DNA of 64,000 nucleotides from Treponema_I sp045599005 (GTDB lineage: Bacteria > Spirochaetota > Spirochaetia > Treponematales > Treponemataceae). Below the pieces are notes generated by a model that saw nothing but the letters and a program-made list of their open reading frames with translations, ran no database searches and was not told where the DNA came from. The DNA is taken from positions 1 to 64,000 of the forward strand of contig JAZRVF010000001.1 in the NCBI GenBank assembly GCA_045599005.1, written 5' to 3'. Position 1 is the stretch's first letter, and every line of letters begins with the position of its first letter. The position numbers and the translations under genes are program-made. Shown here one piece after another: positions 29,254-38,030 of this stretch.

Positions 29254-30837
29254 ATGGAAGTTCGTGTTCGTTATGCTCCGTCTCCTACGGGAATGCAGCA
29301 CATCGGCGGTGTACGTACCGCTTTGTTCAATTATCTTTACGCAAAAAGTCAGGGCGGAAAATTCATTCTGCGCCTTGAAGATACTGACCGCACACGTTAT
29401 GGCGAAGAATATGTGCAGAACCTTTATGACACACTGGCATGGCTTGGTGTTGAATGGGATGAAGGTGGTGTCAAAGGCGGAGAATACGGTCCTTATGTTC
29501 AGTCCGAACGCTTTGAGCTGTACAAGAAATATGCAATGGAACTGGTGGAGAAAGGTCAGGCCTATTACTGCTTCTGTGACGAGGAACGCCTTGAAAGAAT
29601 CCGCATTCTGCAGACAAAGAACAAGATGGCTCCCGGTTATGACAGAAACTGCCGTCACCTTACAGAGGAAGAGATTAAGGCAAATCTTGAGGCCGGCAAA
29701 CCTTACGTAATCCGCCTTAAAGTGCCTTTGGAAGGGGAGACTCGCTTCCATGACGCGATTCTCGGTGACATTGAATGGAAGAACGAAGACGTAAGCCCGG
29801 ATCCAGTACTCCTTAAAAGTGACGGATTCCCCACTTATCACCTGGCAAACATTGTTGATGACCATTTCATGAAGATTTCACACGTGATGCGCGCCCAGGA
29901 ATGGATTCCCTCAACTCCCATGCATGTGATCATGTATAAGGCTTTCGGTTGGGATCATCCTGAATTCTGCCACCTGCCCATGGTTATGGGTAAAGACGGT
30001 CAGAAACTTTCAAAGCGCCATGGTGCCACAAGTGTGAACGAATTCCGCGCCCGTGGTTACTGTGCAAAAGCACTTATCAACTATGTCGCAATGCTGGGCT
30101 GTTCCTACGAAGACGGCCGTGACATCTACGATCTTAAGGATTTTGAGCGCCTTTTCAAACTGGAACATCTGAACAAGGCTCCTGCAGTTTTTGACTACAA
30201 GAAACTTGAATGGTACAACGGACAGTACATCCGCGCCATGACTGACCAGGAACTTTTTGACGCAGTTCTGCCTTTCATCACAGGAACCGGCGACGCTGCC
30301 ATTCCGATCAATGCAAGCGAAGAATTCCCCGCACCCCACGTGGGCCCTGAGTATTCAGGAATTGCTTACGACGGTGACAGACTTGTGATTGCTCCTGAAG
30401 CATTGGCTGCCGGTGCTGAAGCTCTGGAAGACTCAGTTATCCGTGAGAAACTGATGGCTCTTATGCCGCTTATCAAAGAGCGTCTTCACTTCCTGACAGA
30501 TGCTGCTGAAATGGTCGGCTTTCTGTTCAAGAACGTGGCTGTTCCCCCTGTTGAGCAGATTATTCCCAAAAAACTTGATGCTGCAAAGACAAAGGAAGTG
30601 CTTGAGAAATCACTGGAATTCATTGCCGCACTGCCCGGACTTCCCGAACACGAGGCTCAGGAAGAACTGGCCCGCTCAATGGCGGAATCAATGGGAATCA
30701 AACTCGGTGACTTTATGATGCCTATCCGCATGGCTGTCACCGGAAGCAAAGTTTCTCCGCCGCTTATGGGTTCAATCCTTGCTCTGGGTGTAGATAAAGC
30801 TATTGCACGCACAAAGGCTGCGATCGCAACATTCTGA
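29254..30837 (+). CDS. gltX: Glutamyl-tRNA synthetase
   Basis: 527 residues; ATG 29254 with GAGGTAA upstream. The class I HIGH motif appears as APSPTGMQHIGGVRTALFNY near residue 8, and KMSKS as KLSKRHGATSV near 251. It attaches glutamate to tRNA-Glu, and possibly to tRNA-Gln if a GatCAB pathway operates. Length is slightly above the usual 470-500 because of an insertion around residues 345-385. It is transcribed alone, after the phosphatase gene. Confidence 0.95.
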   Translation: MEVRVRYAPSPTGMQHIGGVRTALFNYLYAKSQGGKFILRLEDTDRTRYGEEYVQNLYDTLAWLGVEWDEGGVKGGEYGPYVQSERFELYKKYAMELVEKGQAYYCFCDEERLERIRILQTKNKMAPGYDRNCRHLTEEEIKANLEAGKPYVIRLKVPLEGETRFHDAILGDIEWKNEDVSPDPVLLKSDGFPTYHLANIVDDHFMKISHVMRAQEWIPSTPMHVIMYKAFGWDHPEFCHLPMVMGKDGQKLSKRHGATSVNEFRARGYCAKALINYVAMLGCSYEDGRDIYDLKDFERLFKLEHLNKAPAVFDYKKLEWYNGQYIRAMTDQELFDAVLPFITGTGDAAIPINASEEFPAPHVGPEYSGIAYDGDRLVIAPEALAAGAEALEDSVIREKLMALMPLIKERLHFLTDAAEMVGFLFKNVAVPPVEQIIPKKLDAAKTKEVLEKSLEFIAALPGLPEHEAQEELARSMAESMGIKLGDFMMPIRMAVTGSKVSPPLMGSILALGVDKAIARTKAAIATF

Positions 30838-31009
30838 TCCAAAGATTACATACTGAAAAGGGGCTGCCTGATCAGTCAATGAGTACGGTTCCTTGGGTCT
30901 GCCGAACAGATTCAGACACCGGAAAAGCGACTTTTTGGGCGGCCTTTTTTTGTCTCTGCCTGTGTGTGTAATCGAAATCTGTGCTGTCTGCTGCTGCGGA
31001 TTTTGACAG

Positions 31010-31888
31010 TTACCGGCAGTCCACTGTAAAGGTAGCGGTTTTTTCGTTGCCAAGAAGATCTGTAACAGTTATTGAAATCAGGTTCTGTCCGCCGTTCAGG
31101 ATGATTTCACCCAGAAACTGACGGTTTGAGTCGGGAAAAATGTCATGAATGCAGTAACTGTTTTTTCCGCTGAAAACAAGCTCCCGGTTTTCAGGCTTGA
31201 GAATGTTGTAGAGAATTGTCTCTGCTGTACTTCCATTTACAGAAACTGTTGTTTTATAGGTCATTGTCTGAGTCTGCGGGGCAATGTAAAGCCGGTAAAT
31301 GTCTGCGGAGACAGAGGTTCCGTTCTCAACTGGCTGTGCGACACCGTTTCTGTTGTAGATCACCGGATTCTGTATGCTGATTGAGTAAGGCTCAAAAACT
31401 TCAGGCATAAGAATCAGCGGATTGATTGTTGTGTTGATTTTTGTGTCACAGACAAGAAATTCCAGACCTTTTCTGCTTCCATTCCACCCGCTCTGACCGG
31501 AACGTCCCAGTTCGGCGCCCTGTGCAACTTCTTTTGCGCTTTCATCAATTGTGATTGAATCAAGATTGCCGTAAACCGTGATCATACCGTTGCTATGTGA
31601 CAGAATCACCGCATTTCCCAGTGTTGAAGGGAACCAGCCCTCACCATTGTTCGATGCGTCAAATTTCATTATGAGAGTACCGTTTTCTGAAGCAGAAACA
31701 GTCTGTGGCTCTGAAAATACGAGGGATGTGTTAAGGGTGTCACCGCGGTTTTCCCCGAAGAAAGCGGAGAAAGCATTGGAATCCGGAATCTGCTGGGGCC
31801 ATTCAAAGGCAGCGGCAGAGTAGGGAGCTGTGGTTAAAAAAGCGGAAACAGTAAGAAATGCGGTCAGAAGCAGAAGTGTTTTTTTCAT
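31010..31888 (-). CDS. Exported LytM/M23-like protein lacking catalytic residues
   Basis: 292 residues with a signal peptide (TLLLLTAFLTVSAFLTTA...SAAAF). Residues ~65-165 follow the lysostaphin/M23 fold: VSASENGTLIMKFDAS, GNAVILSHSNGMITVYGNLD and GAELGRSGQSGWNGSRKGLEFLV. In active enzymes these carry HxGxD and HxH zinc ligands; here the first is replaced by sequence with no His-Asp pair, the second by Gly-Leu-Glu. It is therefore probably a non-enzymatic regulator or binding protein like EnvC/NlpD relatives. The C-terminal part is a beta domain. Its start overlaps the stop of the upstream gene (ATGA), so the two are co-translated. Confidence 0.72.
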   Translation of the reverse strand: MKKTLLLLTAFLTVSAFLTTAPYSAAAFEWPQQIPDSNAFSAFFGENRGDTLNTSLVFSEPQTVSASENGTLIMKFDASNNGEGWFPSTLGNAVILSHSNGMITVYGNLDSITIDESAKEVAQGAELGRSGQSGWNGSRKGLEFLVCDTKINTTINPLILMPEVFEPYSISIQNPVIYNRNGVAQPVENGTSVSADIYRLYIAPQTQTMTYKTTVSVNGSTAETILYNILKPENRELVFSGKNSYCIHDIFPDSNRQFLGEIILNGGQNLISITVTDLLGNEKTATFTVDCR

Positions 31889-33021
31889 TTTGTCAGCTCC
31901 AGTTTTGAGATCTGATTGTTGCGGCCTACATAAAGGGCATTTCCTTCCGTAAGGATGAAAGCATTGTCTGCCTCGAAGGAAAAACTTCCTGTCAGAGTGG
32001 ATTCTCCTTCAAACAGATATACGAAATAACGGCCGTCGGTTTTTGTCAGGACCACATACATGTCAAGATCCGGGAATTCTTTGAGGGAATAAACTTTACC
32101 TTTGAGAGGAACATGAGTGGATGTCAAGGCGCTGCAGTTGACGATTGAAAGTCCGTCGGGACTTCCGTAGAAAACCCGGTTTCCCTGGCTGTTAAACTGT
32201 ACGAAAGTCTGTTCCCTCATCTCTTTCTCAATGTATTCATGAAAAATTACTTTCACCTGATTCTGCGCGTATCTGTAAAGAACGAAACGCTGACGGTCAA
32301 TTCCTGATACACAGCCCAGAAGTTCACCATTGTCAGACAGGTCTGTGCCAAGAATCACACGGAAATTGCTGCCTTCCGGTGAAACTTCAAAAAGCACTTT
32401 TCCCGATCTGTCAAGGCAGACGACTTTTCCGTCAGCGAAACCTGCTGCCGTTCCGCCTCTGCTTGCAGAAAAAGCGGTCACAGGGGAATTGCTCTGATAA
32501 ACCCAGTCAGTGCGGCCCAGAACGTCCATGCCTGCAAATCCGGTTCCTCCAGGCAGAAACACAAAGTTACCGTCTTCCGTAAAGAATGGGAATCCCGGGG
32601 CCTCAATAACACCGGCGATTGAACCGTCCGCTTTGTAGAAGGGAATATCATCGGCATTGTTCTGATAGGTTGCAGAGAATTCAGAACTGATTGTGGCGTT
32701 CTCTGTGTAGTAACTTACGCGGCTTATTGTTCCGTCTTCAGTAAAATAGCCGAGCCTGTCCTTCAGCATGAAGCGGATAAGATTCTTGCTGTCGCCTTCT
32801 TCCTGGGAAGCGGAATCAGAACCGGTGTCGGAAACTGCAGAAATCTCGGCGTTCCGGTAGAAAGCGGCATACTGTTCATCAACCGGATCCGGCACTGTGA
32901 TTGTCCAGACAGTTGAGATCTTCAGCCTGTCGTTAAGGGGACGGGCTGCGAAAAAAGTATATATAATGGTAAAAATCAGACAGATTATAATGATAAACAA
33001 CGTTTTTTTAGGGGATTTCAT
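31885..33021 (-). CDS. Membrane-anchored propeller-like protein of unknown function
   Basis: 378 residues from ATG 33021 (an in-frame TTG lies three codons upstream). One N-terminal TM anchor, KKTLFIIIICLIFTIIYTFFAA, then an extracytoplasmic region rich in beta repeats of the WD/PQQ kind (GGTAAGFADGKVVCLDRSGK, GNRVFYGSPDGLSIVN, ILTEGNALYVGRNNQISKLE). No catalytic motif is evident. It precedes the LytM-like gene with a four-base overlap, so the two products probably work together at the cell envelope. The start has no Shine-Dalgarno and a good promoter lies 8 nt ahead. Confidence 0.75.
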   Translation of the reverse strand: MKSPKKTLFIIIICLIFTIIYTFFAARPLNDRLKISTVWTITVPDPVDEQYAAFYRNAEISAVSDTGSDSASQEEGDSKNLIRFMLKDRLGYFTEDGTISRVSYYTENATISSEFSATYQNNADDIPFYKADGSIAGVIEAPGFPFFTEDGNFVFLPGGTGFAGMDVLGRTDWVYQSNSPVTAFSASRGGTAAGFADGKVVCLDRSGKVLFEVSPEGSNFRVILGTDLSDNGELLGCVSGIDRQRFVLYRYAQNQVKVIFHEYIEKEMREQTFVQFNSQGNRVFYGSPDGLSIVNCSALTSTHVPLKGKVYSLKEFPDLDMYVVLTKTDGRYFVYLFEGESTLTGSFSFEADNAFILTEGNALYVGRNNQISKLELTK

Positions 33022-33029
33022 AGAGAACA

Positions 33030-33058
33030 ATGATATAATACACCTATTATCTCGTCAA
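33030..33058 (-). promoter_or_regulatory. Predicted promoter of the propeller/LytM operon (leaderless)
   Basis: Minus strand: TTGACG (33058-33053), 17 bp, TATCAT (33035-33030), 8 nt, ATG 33021. It overlaps the oppositely directed -10 of cdd. Confidence 0.5.
33031..33039 (+). promoter_or_regulatory. Extended -10 element for cdd
   Basis: TGATATAAT contains a perfect TATAAT preceded by TGn. No convincing -35 lies 16-18 bp upstream. A start near 33046 would give a leader of about 38 nt. The element shares bases with the -10 of the divergent gene. Confidence 0.4.
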
Positions 33059-33083
33059 TCATCGTATTAAAACGGAGGATTTT

Positions 33084-33491
33084 ATGGCTGAAATTGATTT
33101 ACACCAGCTTTTTGACCGGGCTGCAGAAGCGGCTGAAAAAGCTTATGCTCCTTATTCACAGTTTCCTGTTGGAGCCGCAATCCTTCTGCCTGACGGAAAA
33201 ATTCAGACAGGGTTCAACATTGAGAACCGTTCCTACGGTGCCACAAACTGCGCGGAACGTACCGCCTGGTTCAGTGCCATGGCCGCCGGTTACACAACAT
33301 TCCTCGCCATTGCGATTGTGGCGCCCAAAGCGGATTACCCTGTTCCTCCCTGCGGAATATGCCGGCAGGTTCTTTCTGAGTTTGCAGGACCTGACACACC
33401 TGTGGTCTTCGGAAACTCCTGGGACAGCAAAGTGATAACGGATCTGGCAGGCGTCTATCCCTATGACTCACTTCATGAGCTTGCGAAATAA
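33084..33491 (+). CDS. cdd: Cytidine deaminase
   Basis: 135 residues; ATG 33084 preceded by GGAGG. The small homotetrameric CDA signature is intact: FPVGAAIL, GFNIENRSYGATNCAERTA (Cys-Ala-Glu catalytic site) and PPCGICRQVLSEF with the two remaining zinc cysteines. It converts cytidine and deoxycytidine to uridine forms in pyrimidine salvage, which fits the UPRT-like and nucleoside phosphorylase genes elsewhere in the window. Confidence 0.95.
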   Translation: MAEIDLHQLFDRAAEAAEKAYAPYSQFPVGAAILLPDGKIQTGFNIENRSYGATNCAERTAWFSAMAAGYTTFLAIAIVAPKADYPVPPCGICRQVLSEFAGPDTPVVFGNSWDSKVITDLAGVYPYDSLHELAK

Positions 33492-33619
33492 GGCGGATAA
33501 CAGGCTGGATTCTTTGCAAAACAGCTCAGAAGAGTGCAAGACTTGACAAAAAAACGCAAACATTGCAAGATATTTCAACGAAATCATAGTTAGAATAGAA
33601 GAAAAATCAGGAGAAGTTG

Positions 33620-34270
33620 ATGGAAGACGATATCCTTACTATAGAAGAAGTTGCTAAATATCTGCGTGTTTCAGAGCGCACTGTATATGATTGGGCCCAG
33701 AAAGGAGAGATCCCTTCAGGAAAAATCGGTACAGTCTGGCGGTTCAAGAAATCAGAAATTGAGAAATGGGTCAATGAGCGCCTTTCTTCCGGTCTGAAAC
33801 CTGCTGTTTCCTCAAACCAGATTCAGGTTAAGAACGTACTTTCTCCTGACCGCATCATATTCCTGAATCACAGCACAAAACATGACGCCCTTGTTGAGCT
33901 GGCCGAGAATCTTGCGACAGCTCCCCAGGTAAAGTCATCAGGCGAACTCACTGTGGAAATCCTTAAGCGCGAGGAACTGATGTCTACAGCCATCGGACGC
34001 GGAATTGCCATTCCCCATGTGCGCCTTTCTTCTGTGACTGATCTTGTTATGTCCGTAGGTATCAGCAAATGTGACATCATTGATTTCCAGACAATTGATG
34101 ACGCACCAGTCCGTCTTCTGATCATGATTGCGGCCGCATACAATCAACATGCCTACTATCTTCAGACACTGTCTTACTTCAGTTCAAAAATCAAGAACAA
34201 GGAACTGCGCGAGGCACTTCTGAACGTTACAGATCCTATGGAAGCTTACAATCTGCTGACAAAGGACTGA
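33620..34270 (+). CDS. Excisionase-type HTH fused to a fructose/nitrogen PTS EIIA domain
   Basis: 216 residues from ATG 33620 (AGGAG upstream; an in-frame TTG sits one codon earlier). Residues ~5-55 form a MerR/excisionase helix-turn-helix (LTIEEVAKYLRVSERTVYDW ...WRFKKSEIEKWV). Residues ~70-215 are an EIIA type-2 domain with the phospho-histidine motif AIGRGIAIPHVRLSS near residue 135. In PtsN-type proteins phosphorylation of this His senses PEP or nitrogen state. The fusion suggests a DNA-binding regulator whose activity follows PTS phosphorylation. No HPr or EI gene is nearby. Confidence 0.82.
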   Translation: MEDDILTIEEVAKYLRVSERTVYDWAQKGEIPSGKIGTVWRFKKSEIEKWVNERLSSGLKPAVSSNQIQVKNVLSPDRIIFLNHSTKHDALVELAENLATAPQVKSSGELTVEILKREELMSTAIGRGIAIPHVRLSSVTDLVMSVGISKCDIIDFQTIDDAPVRLLIMIAAAYNQHAYYLQTLSYFSSKIKNKELREALLNVTDPMEAYNLLTKD

Positions 34271-34292
34271 TTCTGCCTCCGGCGTGAGTCTG

Positions 34293-35441
34293 TCAGAAGA
34301 AAGACACCGGTATCCATTTTGCCGGGTCGGCCATATCCGCAGCTACAAGGCCCAGGTCAACCTGGGCTGTCGTTTCTCCAAGGATATAGGTTGTGTCAAA
34401 ACTTTTGAGTCTGGCGCCGGAAAAGCCTTCAAGTGCAACCCCGAAAAGTGCGTGTGAATACTCTGAGGAAACAAAGATTGCTGTGTCCATGTTCATGTGA
34501 TGAAGAAGAACCGCAAGCAGCATTGAACGGCTGTCACAGTCCGAGCCTTCTCCGCATATGACTTTTGTGACCGGCGCAAAATCTGTGCCCTTGTGGTCAC
34601 GGGCGTAGTCAAATCCCTGGACCCAGCTGAGAAGTGTCTGTGCGTATTCTGCATCGGTGCCGCAGATTGAGCGCAGTTTGTTCTGTATTGCAAAAGCTGC
34701 CTGACTCAGTCTTCCACATTCATTCCTGAAAATCTGGCGGTAATAGCGTTGCCATGCTTCTTTCCATTTTTTTGAGTTCTGGTACATGCAAAGAACTGAA
34801 TATTCCCGCTCAATGACGAATTCATCCGCTTCCTGATCAAGAGGATCCAGTGTGAAACTGATTTTTTTTCCGGCGATTGCGATTTTATGGCTTTCTCTGT
34901 CTTTCTGTTCACTTTTGGGAAAGGCAAAGGCCGTGATCGGTCCGGCATCGGTGTAGCAACCCCAGTCAATTATCAGGCTGTCAAGGCAGGAGAAGAGAAA
35001 ATCACTTACCTGCTGGTTCTGTGCGTAGGCTTTGGGAGTGTATGCAAGCATCACAATGATTCCTTTTTTGTCCGGCAGGTTTGCCACAACTCCCCAGCCT
35101 TCCTGAGCACCGTTCACGTTCATGGAAAACTGCAGGATTTTTGCATCACTGTTGCGCCACTGGCAGTCACTGCTTTCGTATTTTGCGCCCAGCTGTTTCA
35201 TCACATTTGTCGCCGCGGTTTTCGTGTCTTTGTAACGGCTGAGAGAGTAGGCGCGTAGTACGATGCTTACGGGAATATCCGGGTGTTCAAAAAGAAAACT
35301 GTCGTTGCCGGATTTCTGTTTCAGTTCAAAACCTTCCGGCAGGTCGACGGCAAAATCCCAGGAAGGATTCACAAGCATGTCGCAGAAAGCAAAGGATAAA
35401 ATCAGCAGAGAAAAAATGACTGCAAAAAATTTTCTGTTCAT
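34293..35441 (-). CDS. Exported transglutaminase-like protein
   Basis: 382 residues starting at ATG 35441, six bases after GAGG; the frame remains open upstream but without start support. Signal peptide KFFAVIFSLLILSFAFC. The C-terminal half resembles the transglutaminase-like cysteine protease core: Cys in GEGSDCDSRSMLLAVLL near residue 302, His in SSEYSHALFGVAL near 330 and a following Asp (SFDTTY). The N-terminal ~200 residues have no family I recognise. The likely location is periplasm or outer membrane; substrate unknown. It is divergent from the pseudouridine synthase gene. Confidence 0.7.
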   Translation of the reverse strand: MNRKFFAVIFSLLILSFAFCDMLVNPSWDFAVDLPEGFELKQKSGNDSFLFEHPDIPVSIVLRAYSLSRYKDTKTAATNVMKQLGAKYESSDCQWRNSDAKILQFSMNVNGAQEGWGVVANLPDKKGIIVMLAYTPKAYAQNQQVSDFLFSCLDSLIIDWGCYTDAGPITAFAFPKSEQKDRESHKIAIAGKKISFTLDPLDQEADEFVIEREYSVLCMYQNSKKWKEAWQRYYRQIFRNECGRLSQAAFAIQNKLRSICGTDAEYAQTLLSWVQGFDYARDHKGTDFAPVTKVICGEGSDCDSRSMLLAVLLHHMNMDTAIFVSSEYSHALFGVALEGFSGARLKSFDTTYILGETTAQVDLGLVAADMADPAKWIPVSFF

Positions 35442-35513
35442 AAAAAGCCTCGCAAAAGTGTCTGCAAAGTGATTGCAAAAGGGATTCGAAAACGGGATAT
35501 TTCTGTCCGAAAA

Positions 35514-35542
35514 TTGAAAAAGTCCCCGATTCTTTATATAAT
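35514..35542 (+). promoter_or_regulatory. Predicted promoter of the pseudouridine synthase gene (leaderless, GTG)
   Basis: TTGAAA at 35514-35519, 17 bp, perfect TATAAT at 35537-35542, then 6 nt to GTG 35549. This is the clearest leaderless arrangement in the window. Confidence 0.6.
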
Positions 35543-35548
35543 TTTCGG

Positions 35549-36232
35549 GTGAAAAGCTTGGAAATTCTATACGAAAACGATGAAATCTGTGTGATAAACA
35601 AACCCTGCGGACTGGCTGTCCAGGGAGGCGCAGGAATAAGTGAGTCTGTGGACAGGATTCTTCCTGAACAGACAAAGCAGAACATTCATCTTGTTCATCG
35701 TCTTGATAAGGAAACTGCCGGAGTACTGGTTACAGCAAAATCCGCAGCCGCTGCCTCAAAGTGGATCTCGCTGCTGCAGGGCGGGCAGGTAAAGAAGGAA
35801 TATGCGGCTCTGTCTTTCGGTGCTCTTGAACCTCTGTCAGGCCGGATTGATTCGCCTGTGGTCCACAAAGGAAAATCCCAGTCAGCATTGACTTTTTACC
35901 GGACAGCTTCCCTTTTCACAGTGCTTCCTGAATTTGAAGAGAATTCCGCTTCCGGGTGTTTCTCTCTGTTTGACGTGACTCTGGGAACCGGCCGGATGCA
36001 TCAGATCCGCATTCATCTTGCACAGAAGGGTGTGCCGATCATCGGTGATGACAAATACGGGAATTTCAAGCTGAATAAAGAAGCCCAGAAAAAACTGCAC
36101 ATTAAGAAACTGCAGCTGGCGGCGGTGCGGCTTACAATCCCTGTGGAAGGAAAAAACCGCACTTTTGAGATTGAACTGCCGCCTCATATGCAGAGCGCAC
36201 TGGAAGAAATCCGGAGAATCTCAGCAGTTTAA
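35549..36232 (+). CDS. RluA-family 23S rRNA/tRNA pseudouridine synthase
   Basis: 227 residues beginning at GTG 35549. The family motifs are present: VINKPCGLAVQGG near residue 15, the catalytic HRLDKETAGVLV with Asp near residue 53, VKKEYAAL and RMHQIRIHLAQKGVPIIGDDKYG. RluA/RluC/RluD-type enzymes isomerise uridine in rRNA or tRNA; the specific site cannot be told. The S4-like domain of RluC/D is absent. The last codons and stop lie inside a 75-bp sequence that is repeated 265 bp downstream. Confidence 0.9.
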   Translation: MKSLEILYENDEICVINKPCGLAVQGGAGISESVDRILPEQTKQNIHLVHRLDKETAGVLVTAKSAAAASKWISLLQGGQVKKEYAALSFGALEPLSGRIDSPVVHKGKSQSALTFYRTASLFTVLPEFEENSASGCFSLFDVTLGTGRMHQIRIHLAQKGVPIIGDDKYGNFKLNKEAQKKLHIKKLQLAAVRLTIPVEGKNRTFEIELPPHMQSALEEIRRISAV

Positions 36233-36740
36233 TCTTTTTGGAGTGTTGTGAATTCTGGAAGGACTTCCGGAAAAACAGTCCAATTCGCCACGCTGAAGGT
36301 AATAGGTATCGGACTGCGCCAACCTTCAGAGTGGCTCGGTTGTCCTTGTTTTTCCTCCCGCCCTTCCAGAATTCAGATGATTACAATGATTGATCGAATT
36401 CTGGAGGGCGGCATTCTGTAAGAGCAGAGCCTTCGAGTGCCTCAGGGTGACATGGTTGCGCTGGGCTTCATGGTGCCTCAGGGTGACAGCAGTTTAATCT
36501 TTTTGGAGTGTTGTGAATTCTGGAAGGACTTCCGGAAAAACAGTCCGATTCGCCACGCTGAGCGGAATGAACGGAGGCGAAACGTCGGTGACAGCTGTGA
36601 CGGACCCTTCGAGTGCCTCAGGGTGACATGGATGTGCTGGGCTTCATGGTGCCTCAGGGTGACATGGTTGCGCTGGGCTTCATGGTGCCTCAGGGTGACA
36701 GCTGTGACGGACCCTCAGAGGGACATTGTTAAGCGCTGAT
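36222..36740. repeat. Intergenic repeat patch: 75-bp duplication and 36-bp tandem units
   Basis: A 75-bp sequence at 36222-36296 recurs at 36487-36561 with one mismatch; the first copy includes the final codons of the pseudouridine synthase. A 36-bp unit beginning TGCCTCAGGGTGACATGG occurs at 36438 and 36474, and again at 36614, 36650 and 36686, in exact 36-bp steps. The motif CCAGAATTC/GAATTCTGG also appears in both orientations (36251, 36367, 36395). The 36-bp step equals twelve codons, so frames stay open, but no ribosome site or plausible protein is seen. Nothing else is recognised in this stretch. Confidence 0.85.
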
Positions 36741-36744
36741 CTGA

Positions 36745-37458
36745 TCAGTTCCAGTAATCATAGGAGTTCTTCCCAAGAAGTGCCTCAAGTTCCGCAATCC
36801 TTTCGAGAATAATTTCATCAGTGTCGTAATAGATTGAGGCCAGGTAAAAGAACTGCAGGGCTTCGTCAAACTGCTCCAGTTTGTAGTAAGCGCAACCCAG
36901 GTAGTAGCAGGCATCATAGACGAACAGAGAATCCTGATATTTTTCAATGGCGGTATAATAGTAGGGAATACAGGCTTCGTACATTCCTGCAAGGTAATAA
37001 AGTCCGCCGATTCCGTAATAGGGTTCCGGATCCTCAGGATCAAGGAGCATTGCATTGATGTATGCGATGCGGGCATCTTCGTAGCGGCCGAGAAGTCTGC
37101 AGGCAATTCCCATGTTGATGTAGGCCACCGGGTTTTCCGGGTTGACGGAAAGGGATCTTGTGTAAAGTTCGATTGCCTCTTCGTAACGGCCGAGACGTCT
37201 GTAGACAAGACCAAGATGATCCATCGCATCGGCGAATTCCGGATCCAGCTGGATGGCACGGAGCAGAAGAGTCTCCGCATCCTCAAGAAGATTGTTGTGA
37301 AGACATTCGGTGCCTTTGTTGTAGCAGTATACGGCTTCCGAAGAATCACTGGGACTGACCATGGGTTTGTCTTCCGTAAAGACAAAATTCTGCATTTCCA
37401 CAGCAGAAGCGGCAGCAAAAATCATAAGAGAAATAAGGATGGAAAGGATTTTTTTCAT
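36745..37458 (-). CDS. Exported TPR protein
   Basis: 237 residues from ATG 37458 (GAGG five bases upstream). A signal peptide (MKKILSILISLMIFAAASA) precedes about five canonical TPR units, e.g. LDPEFADAMDHLGLVYRRLG, NPENPVAYINMGIACRLLG and DPEDPEPYYGIGGLYYLAG. It is a likely periplasmic scaffold. It follows another small exported protein on the same strand with a 35-bp gap, suggesting one transcript. Confidence 0.8.
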   Translation of the reverse strand: MKKILSILISLMIFAAASAVEMQNFVFTEDKPMVSPSDSSEAVYCYNKGTECLHNNLLEDAETLLLRAIQLDPEFADAMDHLGLVYRRLGRYEEAIELYTRSLSVNPENPVAYINMGIACRLLGRYEDARIAYINAMLLDPEDPEPYYGIGGLYYLAGMYEACIPYYYTAIEKYQDSLFVYDACYYLGCAYYKLEQFDEALQFFYLASIYYDTDEIILERIAELEALLGKNSYDYWN

Positions 37459-37493
37459 GAAGACCTCGTCAAGCTCAGCGGATATGGAATGAA

Positions 37494-38030
37494 TCACATG
37501 TCGTCGTAAATCAGCTGAAGTTCGGCAGCCTGATATTCTTCAACAAAATCCTCAAGATGGTACCAGTCCATGAAAATAAGGAGCGATTCGTTTTCTTCCT
37601 GGGGAATCATGAGAAGGACTGTGCTGTTCTCTTCATCGGTGTAGGCCCAGTCGGCTCCAAGAATCTCAGGATCTGTCTCTGTAAGGGTGTATCTTGCTTC
37701 AAGTGCAGTGCGGAGTTTTTCAATCTGGTTTTCGGTAGGGGCTGAAAGCAGAAGGGCTTCTGCAAAACATTCCCTGTTGCGGAAAATGAATCCTGCTTCC
37801 TTTGCAGAGATTGTGGCGTAAGTTCCGCCGTTTTTTTCAAACACGAAATAATCAAGGATTTCACCGTCTTCTGAGTTTTCGGTGCATTCCCATCCGCGGC
37901 TGAACATTTCTGACGCAACCCATGCCGGAGACCAGCCAAGTTCGATTCCCCAGAAACCGGAGAAAGTTTCTTTTGCAAAACAGAATGCGGAAACAGTTAA
38001 AACCATTAAAAAGCAGATGACCTTTTTCAA
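37494..38030 (-). CDS. Small exported protein of unknown function
   Basis: 178 residues from TTG 38030, which follows AAAGGAG by six bases; the longer open frame upstream runs through non-coding sequence. Signal peptide KKVICFLMVLTVSAFCFA. The mature protein is acidic, with GIELGWSPAWVASEMFSRGW at its N-terminus and several aromatic residues. No family is recognised. It probably shares a transcript with the TPR protein gene downstream. Confidence 0.7.
   Translation of the reverse strand: MKKVICFLMVLTVSAFCFAKETFSGFWGIELGWSPAWVASEMFSRGWECTENSEDGEILDYFVFEKNGGTYATISAKEAGFIFRNRECFAEALLLSAPTENQIEKLRTALEARYTLTETDPEILGADWAYTDEENSTVLLMIPQEENESLLIFMDWYHLEDFVEEYQAAELQLIYDDM

Noticed and set aside
30838..31009. 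Short minus-strand frame of 93 codons overlapping the gltX end
   Set aside because: No ribosome site, poor composition, and overlap with gltX coding sequence; probably spurious.
36437..36739. 100-codon frame in the 36-bp repeat patch
   Set aside because: 36 is a multiple of three, so frames stay open by chance; the product is only repeated tandem text.
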